Below are positions 54,202 through 62,053 of a stretch of 64,000 nucleotides of DNA, in pieces. Below the pieces are notes generated by a model. That model was given only the letters and a program-made list of their open reading frames with translations, had not been told where the DNA came from and did no database searches. Every line of letters starts with the position of its first letter. Positions within the stretch are counted from its first letter, which is position 1. The translations under genes were made by a program, and so were the position numbers. Source of the DNA: Bacteroidota bacterium (lineage in GTDB: Bacteria; Bacteroidota; Ignavibacteria; Palsa-1295); contig JAFDZW010000005.1 in assembly GCA_018266755.1 (NCBI GenBank), positions 775,233 through 839,232 on the forward strand. The letters run 5' to 3'.

Positions 54202-55191
54202 CTATTTCGAACGTTCGATCACAAAGTGGGAGAAATCTTCCAGCGCCTGTTTTGCTGCACTTGGTGGTAGCGGCGCGATGGCTGCTCGTGCGCGTGCGGA
54301 ATACTCTTCTGCTTTCGCACGAGCATAGTCGAGTCCGCCGGTTGCACTGACGAGATTGATGATCAGATCGCGCTCGGAAGCGCTGACCTTTTTCGATTTG
54401 ATCAGCGAGCGAATGCGCTTGGCTTCTTTGGGATCGATCGTAGAAAGCGTATGCAGAATCGGGAGTGTCAGCTTACGGTTTTCGAGATCATTACCAACAG
54501 GTTTGCCGACAATCGCCGCATTCCGTTCGTAATCGAAGAGATCGTCGCGAATCTGAAATGCGATCCCGACACACTCTCCATACTCGCGCAGCATCGCTCG
54601 TTCGTCGGCGTTGCGCCCGCCGTCGACCACGCTTGCCGCACCCATTTCCGTACACGTCGCGATGAGCGATGCCGTCTTGTCGGCGATTATACGAAAGTAT
54701 GCTGCTTCGTCCGTGTTCATCTGACGGGACTTCTGTAACTGATACAACTCGCCTTCGCTCATGCGACGGACTGCCGTCGAGGTGATCTCGAGCAGATGAA
54801 ATTGCTTCGAGTCGATCGTCAGTAACAACCCTTTCGCGAGCAAGTAATCGCCCATCAGCACGCCGGCCTTATTGCGCCAGAGCGCCCGTACACTCGCGAA
54901 CCCGCGCCGAGTGTCCGCCTCGTCGATCACGTCGTCGTGGACCAAGGTCGCGGTATGTAACAACTCGACGAGCAATGCGGCACGATAGGTGGTGTCGTCA
55001 ACAGTCCCGCATGCTTTTGCCGCCAGTAACACCAGCATCGGCCGGACCTGCTTCCCTTTCGTACGCACGAGATACTTTGCAATGAGATTCACGAGCGGCA
55101 CGTCGGAGAGCATCGCCCCTTTCATTCGCGAGCGAAACTCCGAGAGCTCCGCCGTCACGGGCAAGAGGATCTGGTCAAGGGAGACGGGCAT
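54202..55191 (-). CDS. polyprenyl diphosphate synthase (IspB-type)
   Basis: 329 residues. Long-chain trans-isoprenyl synthase; makes the side chain of quinones. First aspartate-rich motif in 'LVHDDVIDEADTRRG', second in 'FQIRDDLFDYE', with 'GKQVRPMLVLLAA' and 'YLLAKGLLLTIDS' as family markers. The start codon shares its T with the stop codon of tatC (TGATG), so translation is coupled. Chain length cannot be read. Confidence 0.94.
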   Translation of the reverse strand: MPVSLDQILLPVTAELSEFRSRMKGAMLSDVPLVNLIAKYLVRTKGKQVRPMLVLLAAKACGTVDDTTYRAALLVELLHTATLVHDDVIDEADTRRGFASVRALWRNKAGVLMGDYLLAKGLLLTIDSKQFHLLEITSTAVRRMSEGELYQLQKSRQMNTDEAAYFRIIADKTASLIATCTEMGAASVVDGGRNADERAMLREYGECVGIAFQIRDDLFDYERNAAIVGKPVGNDLENRKLTLPILHTLSTIDPKEAKRIRSLIKSKKVSASERDLIINLVSATGGLDYARAKAEEYSARARAAIAPLPPSAAKQALEDFSHFVIERSK

Positions 55192-55964
55192 CAGATCTGG
55201 TTCTCCAGTTCTTTCTTTCGACGGTGACGCTGCGCAAGCATCGACGCGAAGATGGAAAGTTCGAACAGAGCCCAGAGTGGCAGGAACAAGATCAATTGCA
55301 GCATCGGATTCCCGCCGGGCGAAAGAATCGCGGCAAGGAATAGTAATACGACGATCGTATGCCTGCGATAATGCCGCATGAAGGGCGGCGTCAGAATCCC
55401 CAGACGACCGAGAAAGTACGACACGAGCGGAAGCTCGAAGACGATGCCGGAGATAACGATCGTCATCAAGAATACGCTCAAATACTTATGAACATCCGGC
55501 ATGATCTTGATGTACTTCGAGCCGAAGTCCGCCGCAAAGTCAAGCGTCATGGGCAACATCACGAAATAGGCGAAGACCATGCCGACGAGAAAACTAAAGA
55601 CCGTGTAGAATGTAATGGTCTTGACGTATTTCTTCTCGTGCGAATAGAGGCCGGGCTCGACGAACTTCCAGATCTGCACGATCGAGTATGGGAAGGAGAC
55701 GATCACTCCGCCCCAGATAATGATCTGCATATAGAGATCGAGTTGACCGTAGATCTCTGTCGTGATAAATTGAAACGCCGGTGCGTATTTCCTCGCCGGC
55801 GAAAGAATGACTTGTTCGAGGATCCAGTCGCTGAAAATTGCACAGAGAATCATTGCAACGACGATCCCGATCGCCGCACGCATGACTACCCAGCGCAATT
55901 CCTCGAGATGGTCCCATACGGACATCTCGGGGTCGATACGTGTCGAACGATCTTCGTCAGCCAT
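55191..55964 (-). CDS. tatC: Sec-independent protein translocase TatC
   Basis: 257 residues with six membrane helices. The N-terminal 'MSVWDHLEELRWVVMRA' contains the signal-recognition Glu residues; 'EPGLYSHEKKYV' and 'FAYFVMLPMTLDF' follow. No tatA/B gene is adjacent. A possible Tat substrate, the phosphoesterase with RRKF, is at 12.5 kb. It follows glyA by 5 nt. Confidence 0.96.
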   Translation of the reverse strand: MADEDRSTRIDPEMSVWDHLEELRWVVMRAAIGIVVAMILCAIFSDWILEQVILSPARKYAPAFQFITTEIYGQLDLYMQIIIWGGVIVSFPYSIVQIWKFVEPGLYSHEKKYVKTITFYTVFSFLVGMVFAYFVMLPMTLDFAADFGSKYIKIMPDVHKYLSVFLMTIVISGIVFELPLVSYFLGRLGILTPPFMRHYRRHTIVVLLFLAAILSPGGNPMLQLILFLPLWALFELSIFASMLAQRHRRKKELENQI

Positions 55965-55969
55965 TCAGA

Positions 55970-57262
55970 TCAGAATATCCCTTCGTAGAGCGGGAAGCCC
56001 TTGGTGAGTGTCCGGACCTCCTCACGAACGCCGGCGATGACTTTGGCATCGTCGCTGTTCGTGATCACCCGGTCGATCAGTTCTGCGATCTGTACCATCT
56101 CGCCTTCGTTCATGCCACGGGTCGTGACCGCCGATGTGCCGATACGAATACCGCTCGTCACGAGCGCAGGTTTATCGTCGTACGGCACGGCATTTTTATT
56201 GACGGTGATCGCCGCATGATCGAGTGCTTCCTCCGCAGCTTTGCCGGTGATGTTCTTGGCTCGCAGATCCACGAGCATCAGATGATTATCGGTGCCGCCG
56301 GAAATAATATTATAGCCTTTCGACACCAGCGCTGCCGCAAGCGCACGTGCGTTCTTGATCACGCGCGCACCGTATGCCGTGAACTGATGGTCGAGCGCCT
56401 CGCCGAATGCAACGGCTTTTGCGGCGATCACATGCATGAGCGGCCCACCTTGAATTCCGGGCATCACCGTCGAATCGAGCAGTTCGGATACCATCTTGGT
56501 CCGTCCGCTTTTCGGTGCAACGGCGCCCCAGGTATTCTCAAAATCCTTGCCGAGCAGGATCATGCCGCCACGCGGTCCGCGAAGGGTCTTATGCGTTGTC
56601 GACGTCACGATGTGACAGTGCGGCAACGGGCTCGTCAGATGCCCTTTTGCGATGAGGCCTGCCGGGTGCGCCATATCGCACATGAGCCATGCACCGACGG
56701 AGTCGGCGATCTCACGCATACGCTTGAAGTCGATGTCACGCGAATATGCGCTTGCGCCGACCGTGATCATCTTCGGCTTGTTGGCGTGCGCTTGCGCTTC
56801 GACGTCGTTATAATCGATATACCCGGTTTCCTTCGAGACGCCGTAGGCGCTGAACTGATACAGCTGCCCGGAAAAATTTGCCGGATGCCCATGCGTCAAA
56901 TGCCCGCCATGGGCGAGGTTCATTCCGAGCACTTTGTCGCCAGGCTTCAGGAATGTGAAGTACACCGCCATGTTCGCTTGCGAACCCGAGTGTGGCTGCA
57001 CGTTGGCATACTCGGCCCCATAGAGCTTCTTGACTCGGTCGCGTGCGAGATTTTCGGCGACATCGACGAACTCGCAACCACCGTAATATCGCTTGCCAGG
57101 ATATCCTTCGGCATACTTGTTCGTCATCACGCTCCCCTGCGCTGCAAGCACCTGTGCGGAAACAAAATTTTCACTGGCGATCAGCTCGAGGCCTTCGCGC
57201 TGGCGTCCGATTTCCTGTGCGATCGCCTGGGCGATCTCGGGGTCTTGAATTGAAAGATTCAT
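55970..57262 (-). CDS. glyA: serine hydroxymethyltransferase
   Basis: 430 residues. PLP enzyme interconverting serine and glycine, source of one-carbon units. '[14 protein letters not shown]', '[20 protein letters not shown]' and the PLP lysine in '[17 protein letters not shown]' are all intact. Normal length. It sits 36 nt after rpiB and 5 nt before tatC in a co-directional run. Confidence 0.98.
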   Translation of the reverse strand: MNLSIQDPEIAQAIAQEIGRQREGLELIASENFVSAQVLAAQGSVMTNKYAEGYPGKRYYGGCEFVDVAENLARDRVKKLYGAEYANVQPHSGSQANMAVYFTFLKPGDKVLGMNLAHGGHLTHGHPANFSGQLYQFSAYGVSKETGYIDYNDVEAQAHANKPKMITVGASAYSRDIDFKRMREIADSVGAWLMCDMAHPAGLIAKGHLTSPLPHCHIVTSTTHKTLRGPRGGMILLGKDFENTWGAVAPKSGRTKMVSELLDSTVMPGIQGGPLMHVIAAKAVAFGEALDHQFTAYGARVIKNARALAAALVSKGYNIISGGTDNHLMLVDLRAKNITGKAAEEALDHAAITVNKNAVPYDDKPALVTSGIRIGTSAVTTRGMNEGEMVQIAELIDRVITNSDDAKVIAGVREEVRTLTKGFPLYEGIF

Positions 57263-57298
57263 ATCAGTATTAGAATATGCAGTGGCGTCCGGCGCAAA

Positions 57299-57736
57299 CT
57301 ACTTCACACCCGAATCGATCTTCTCCACGCGGACCTGATGACGTCCGCCTTCGAAAGCCGTCGCAAAAAATGTATCGATGATTGTCATCGCGTCTTCCCA
57401 GCTCACAAGCCGCTCACCGAGCGCCAACACGTTTGCATCGTTATGCTCGCGGGCGAGCTTCGCCATTTCCGGCGTCATGGCATCGACGGCGCGAACACCG
57501 TGATGACGATTTGCCGTGATCGAAATGCCGATGCCGCTGCCGCACACAAATACTCCTTTATCTGCCGTGTGTGTTGCAACCGCTTCGGCAGCAGGATGTC
57601 CGAAATCGGGGTAGTCGCTGCGTTCGGCAGAAAATGCGCCGAAGTCGAGCACCTCGTATCCCTTCGATGCAAGATACTCTCGTACCTTTTCTTTATATGC
57701 AAATCCTGCGTGATCGCTGGCAACAGCTACCTTCAT
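57299..57736 (-). CDS. rpiB: ribose-5-phosphate isomerase B
   Basis: 145 residues. Interconverts ribose- and ribulose-5-phosphate. 'VASDHAGFAYKE', 'DYPDFGHPAAEAV' and the catalytic Cys in 'GVFVCGSGIGISITANR' identify the RpiB/LacAB fold, and 'AREHNDANVLALGER' completes it. The start overlaps the stop of the upstream barrel gene (ATGA). Confidence 0.97.
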   Translation of the reverse strand: MKVAVASDHAGFAYKEKVREYLASKGYEVLDFGAFSAERSDYPDFGHPAAEAVATHTADKGVFVCGSGIGISITANRHHGVRAVDAMTPEMAKLAREHNDANVLALGERLVSWEDAMTIIDTFFATAFEGGRHQVRVEKIDSGVK

Positions 57737-59013
57737 TGATCGTCATCCCTTCTGAGCGACACGAACCACTTTTCTCCGAGCATCATCGTGGCGCTGAATT
57801 TGAAGTAGGTATCTTTCGGTTCGATGTTCGCATTGCTTGGCGTACGAATTCCGAGTTCGGCTGCGAGATCGATCGACGAACCACCACCGAACGGAATGCC
57901 AAGACCAAACGAACCGCCTACCTCGTTCACGGTAACTCCGGCAGCAGGCTTGAACGGAAGCTGTGCATAGCTTGCACCGAGCCGAAGACCGACTTTCTCC
58001 CAGAACGCAGCACCGCGCGCATCCTGTGCGCCGAGCGCCATACGTTCGAACGCGAACGAGTAACGGTTCGACGAGCCGAGCGTCGGGTCGCCGATCAAGT
58101 CCTTCGTGAGTGAAAAGACACGGGCATTGGAAAAATCCTGTCCCGAGAGATTTGCTTCGACGCGATAGCGATCGCCGAAACGCCCTGCAAGACCGAGACG
58201 GATCGACGAAGGATAGTACCCGTAGCCGCCGACTTCGATCGTCGAATCGAGCGTTGTGGAGATTGGCGTGACGATCGTCCGCTGTGTCGCAGTTAACGTC
58301 GATGCCGTCGAGTACGATACACCGATCGTCAGTCCGCGCAACTGCGGGAAGAGCGAATCGAGCGCCAGCATAAACCCAAACGTCCCGCGTAATCCGCTTT
58401 CGGCATATTCACGCTGGAAAATACCGGCCTGAACGTCATTACCAGAAATATTCGCTTGTGTCTGGGTCCGGACGTTTCCGAAAATGATATCTAATCGAGC
58501 ACCGAGCGACAACGCTCCGAACGGTCGTGCGGCAAGCCCCATGTAAAACTGTGAGAGTCCGCCGGCGCGCTTGTAGATCGTGTTGCCTAGCGAATCCAAG
58601 CGTTCGGTCTGCGCTTCGGCGTCAGTGATCGGTGTGAAGCCAATTGCAGCGCCCATCGACGCAGCCGACCAGACCGATGTACCCGCCGAGAGTCCACCAA
58701 GCTTGACCATCGAGCTCACTCCCTGATCCGACCCGATCGTTGCTTTGTCATACGCATACCGCAGCCGCAGATCGACCATCGTGGCAGGGATATATGCGAA
58801 GCCCGCAGGATTCAACTCGTTGATCAACGAACCGTCCGTCAGTGCAACGCCTGTCTGGGACAATCCAAGCAGATGCGCGTGCGTACTCCCGACCGGATCG
58901 CCAAAGCCGAGGAACGAGTACGGCGACCCCTGCGCAAACGCCGAACTGCCGCTCATCAGCAGCACAGACACTGCGAACAGAATACGCAAATGCGTGAGCA
59001 GGTTACTCTTCAT
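57733..59013 (-). CDS. outer-membrane beta-barrel protein, unknown cargo
   Basis: 426 residues from the ATG giving MKSNLLTHLRILF, with a signal peptide ending SAFAQ. The mature start 'SPYSFLGFGDPVGSTHAHLLGLSQTGVAL' and the later 'NELNPAGFAYI' are typical of FadL/PorV-like barrels of Bacteroidota; alternating glycine and aromatic residues continue to the end. Its start overlaps the stop of the lipoprotein gene before it, and its stop overlaps the rpiB start. Confidence 0.8.
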   Translation of the reverse strand: MKSNLLTHLRILFAVSVLLMSGSSAFAQGSPYSFLGFGDPVGSTHAHLLGLSQTGVALTDGSLINELNPAGFAYIPATMVDLRLRYAYDKATIGSDQGVSSMVKLGGLSAGTSVWSAASMGAAIGFTPITDAEAQTERLDSLGNTIYKRAGGLSQFYMGLAARPFGALSLGARLDIIFGNVRTQTQANISGNDVQAGIFQREYAESGLRGTFGFMLALDSLFPQLRGLTIGVSYSTASTLTATQRTIVTPISTTLDSTIEVGGYGYYPSSIRLGLAGRFGDRYRVEANLSGQDFSNARVFSLTKDLIGDPTLGSSNRYSFAFERMALGAQDARGAAFWEKVGLRLGASYAQLPFKPAAGVTVNEVGGSFGLGIPFGGGSSIDLAAELGIRTPSNANIEPKDTYFKFSATMMLGEKWFVSLRRDDDQ

Positions 59014-60257
59014 TTCAGATAGGAGAACGCAATGGTGAGACGTGGGCGCTTGGTCGGGTCGAGAGCATCTTGTCCGTAACAGATCCATCGATTGACATTA
59101 TAGTCTTCCACGAAGATTGCCGTTCCTCCGAACGCGCGTGATGCATAGCCGGTCTGTACTTCCAGCACCACGCTGTCGACGCTGTGACGGACGGCATACT
59201 CAATCAGTGTACGGATCTGGTAATTGATAGCGTTGGCGTCCGTTGTGGAGCGCGACCCATACGACGCAATCGCAGCGATGGAATCGGCCGTGAGACTATC
59301 GCGATAGATCAACGCCGGTAGCGACGAGTCCGTCGGTACCGATCCGAAGGTGTGTTGTGTCGGGTCGGTGAACAACGTCAGCAAACCGGAATTGATCGTA
59401 GCGAACGGCCCGAGGCCGAGCTGCGTGCGTAATTGACGGGTGTCGATTACGATTCGTTCGCGGCGCCCGACACTCCCGCGCAGTTCGAACGTCCCGGTCG
59501 GGGGCGTTTGCGTTTCCTGCGCAACGTGAAAGTCGTATTCCGGTATGCGTGTTGTCGTGTAATTCCCCGCTGTCGAGAATGCTAGCAATTGAAGTGTGGG
59601 TTGCAGCGATGCGCTGCCGTTCTCGTTCGACGCAAAGGCACGAATCGTGCTCATGTTCGCGCTCGGAACGAGAACCAGCGAAAGCTGCGTCGTCCGCAGC
59701 GCCGGGAAGAGCCGGGCGGTATCGAGTTGGAGCGCGAGGTTCAAGACCGAGTCTGCGGCAACGATACCACTGTAGTGTGCAATTGGTGCACCGACCAGAT
59801 CGCTTGCGGAGATCGATGCCATCGAATCCGACACAGTATTCGAAATATAGATATCGAACTCGATCGTCGTCGATCCGGACGTCCCATAGTAAAAGGCGTT
59901 GCTCATGTGGAGCTTCAGCGTATCGTCGAGCAACTGCCCGACGCTATCTTGCAAGAACGGTAGTTTTAGCACCGGCCAGGCCGAAAGCCCTTCGGAGGCG
60001 ACTTGCCCGATGAAGAGGTATGGCGATGAATGGTTGGAGTTGTAGCTGCGGCCTTCGGACGAAACCGTAGGCTTCACGAACGAACTCAGCCGAAGCACCG
60101 AAGCATCGGCAAGTGACGAAGAACCACGGAATACGCTATCGCTGACGTAGTCGCTGCCGATCGTGGAAATGTTCTCTTTACACGACGATAGCAGCGAACC
60201 AAGCAACAGCATGGCGAGCGCGGCGAGATGAAAGGATGTGCGTCCGGTAATTTTCAC
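59010..60257 (-). CDS. DUF4270-like lipoprotein
   Basis: 415 residues from a GTG start (MKITGRTSFHLAALAM as read), chosen because it gives a good lipoprotein signal with lipobox LLSSC; the open frame continues to 60383. Right after the Cys comes 'KENISTIGSDYVSDS', as in DUF4270 proteins. The place directly after glgA also fits, since DUF4270 genes often follow glycogen/starch synthase genes in Bacteroidota. The rest is beta-rich. Function unknown; its coupling to a barrel gene suggests an outer-membrane complex. Confidence 0.75.
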   Translation of the reverse strand: MKITGRTSFHLAALAMLLLGSLLSSCKENISTIGSDYVSDSVFRGSSSLADASVLRLSSFVKPTVSSEGRSYNSNHSSPYLFIGQVASEGLSAWPVLKLPFLQDSVGQLLDDTLKLHMSNAFYYGTSGSTTIEFDIYISNTVSDSMASISASDLVGAPIAHYSGIVAADSVLNLALQLDTARLFPALRTTQLSLVLVPSANMSTIRAFASNENGSASLQPTLQLLAFSTAGNYTTTRIPEYDFHVAQETQTPPTGTFELRGSVGRRERIVIDTRQLRTQLGLGPFATINSGLLTLFTDPTQHTFGSVPTDSSLPALIYRDSLTADSIAAIASYGSRSTTDANAINYQIRTLIEYAVRHSVDSVVLEVQTGYASRAFGGTAIFVEDYNVNRWICYGQDALDPTKRPRLTIAFSYLK

Positions 60258-60379
60258 GTTGTGGGTAAACACCGTCACTCTACGGCGAGTTTGGGAGAAA
60301 TGTTGCCCTATGCGCCCAATAAAGACGCGCAATCGCTTCGGTCGTCGCAGACCGTCGGTTCGTGGGCCTTGGGAATTGT

Positions 60380-61894
60380 TCACTTTTTGGCCAGCACCTT
60401 TTCGTAGAGCTCGGCGTATTTTTGCGCCGAATTACTCCAAGAGAAATCCGCTGTCATCGCGGCCGTCTGCAACTCACGCCACTGGTCCTTGTGCTTACGG
60501 TAGGTTGTCATCGCACGCTCGAGCGCCTTCCAGAAGGAACGGCTGTCAAATTTGTCGAAGACGAACCCAGTTGCAGGCTTCTTCTTCGAGCCATCGGCCA
60601 GATCGATGACGGTATCCGCCAGACCGCCCGTACGCCGTACGACCGGGATCGTCCCGTAGCGCATCGAATACATCTGGTTGAGTCCGCAGGGCTCGTAAGC
60701 ACTTGGCATCAGGAACATATCTGCCCCTGCTTCGATCTTGTGAGCGAAGCCGTCATGGAAGCCGAGAAACAGCCCGAGCTGATCGGGGTGTTTTTTCTGC
60801 AGTTTTGTAAAGAGCTCCTCGTATTTGCGTTCGCCCGAACCCAGGATGACAAGCTGTGCCCCGCTCTTGAAGATCTGATCGATCGTTTCGTGCAAGAGTT
60901 CGATTCCCTTCTGCTCGACGAACCGAGCGATCAAGCCGATCACCGGTGTTCCTTCCTTGTACGGAAGATCGAATGCAGAGCACAAATCCTTTTTGCACTC
61001 TTCCTTCAGTTGGATCGAATCGAGATTGTACTTGCGGGCGGTATTCACATCGTTCATCGGATCCCAGATCGCCAGATCGATCCCGTTGAGAATCCCATGC
61101 ACATCCTTCTTCCGTTTCGACAGCAATCCTTCGAAACCACACCCATACTCTTTTGTCAAGATCTCATCGGCGTAAGTTTCACTCACGGTAGTGATCGCAT
61201 CGGCGTAGGAGAGTCCGGCCTTCATGTATGAGAACTGGCCGTAGTATTCGACTCCGTTCGGTGTAAAGTACTCCGGCGAGAGTTTGGTCTTGGCAAACGA
61301 AGCTGCAGGGAAATTCCCCTGGTACGCAAGGTTATGAATCGTGAACACCGTTTTCGTCCCCTTAAAAAACGGGTCGGTCTTTAAAGAATCTTTCAGCAGC
61401 AGCGGTATCAATCCCGATTGCCAATCATTACAGTGGATGATATCCGGTTTCCACAGAAGTCGGCGGCAGAGTTCGAGTACGGAAAGATTAAATGCGAAGA
61501 ATCGCTCGTCATTATCCGGATATTCCTTTCCCGTTTCGGGATCGGAATAGAGCCCCATGCGCGAAAAATACTCTTCAGATTCGCTGAGGTAAATCTGGAC
61601 GCGAGTCTTCGGCGTGAGGATGGCACTCGATTTGGCGCTCATGGTCACCGTGCGATCGCCGACCGCAAAGTCCATCCCCTGTAGTCGATTGATAATATGG
61701 ATTTTCTGCTTTTTTTCTCCAATAAATCCGTATTTCGGCATGATGATACGCACATCATGATTGAACTCCCGCAGCGCTTGCGGAAGCGCCGAAGAGACGT
61801 CTGCAAGCCCGCCAGTCTTGGCATACGGAAACACTTCGCTCGAAACGAAGAGGACACTCCTGGGTAGGATCGCTGTTTTCTGCTTATCGGGCAT
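60380..61894 (-). CDS. glgA: glycogen/starch synthase
   Basis: 504 residues, GT5 family. ADP-glucose site 'SEVFPYAKTGGLADVSSALP' with KTGGL at 26-30; 'DIIHCNDWQSGLIPLL', 'NGIDLAIWDP' and the C-terminal 'MPSAYEPCGLNQMYSMRYGTIPVVRRTGGLADTV' with the catalytic Glu. It extends alpha-1,4-glucan for storage. Head of the long co-directional run; 122 nt separate it from the lipoprotein gene. Confidence 0.95.
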   Translation of the reverse strand: MPDKQKTAILPRSVLFVSSEVFPYAKTGGLADVSSALPQALREFNHDVRIIMPKYGFIGEKKQKIHIINRLQGMDFAVGDRTVTMSAKSSAILTPKTRVQIYLSESEEYFSRMGLYSDPETGKEYPDNDERFFAFNLSVLELCRRLLWKPDIIHCNDWQSGLIPLLLKDSLKTDPFFKGTKTVFTIHNLAYQGNFPAASFAKTKLSPEYFTPNGVEYYGQFSYMKAGLSYADAITTVSETYADEILTKEYGCGFEGLLSKRKKDVHGILNGIDLAIWDPMNDVNTARKYNLDSIQLKEECKKDLCSAFDLPYKEGTPVIGLIARFVEQKGIELLHETIDQIFKSGAQLVILGSGERKYEELFTKLQKKHPDQLGLFLGFHDGFAHKIEAGADMFLMPSAYEPCGLNQMYSMRYGTIPVVRRTGGLADTVIDLADGSKKKPATGFVFDKFDSRSFWKALERAMTTYRKHKDQWRELQTAAMTADFSWSNSAQKYAELYEKVLAKK

Positions 61895-62053
61895 AGGTTG
61901 TTGCTAAAGATACCAACACGGCAATCTGCGCCGTGCGAGAGATCATAATTGTGCAAAAATACGGAATTTTAGGTCTTTTCTTCTCGGTTTTCAATACAAG
62001 GTACTGTGTCCCCATTTGGATGTACCTGAATGGTTGATATTCACGCTAACCCT

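Noticed and set aside
55940-57253. 437-codon plus-strand frame over glyA
   Set aside because: Exact mirror of glyA, whose PLP lysine and other motifs are unmistakable.
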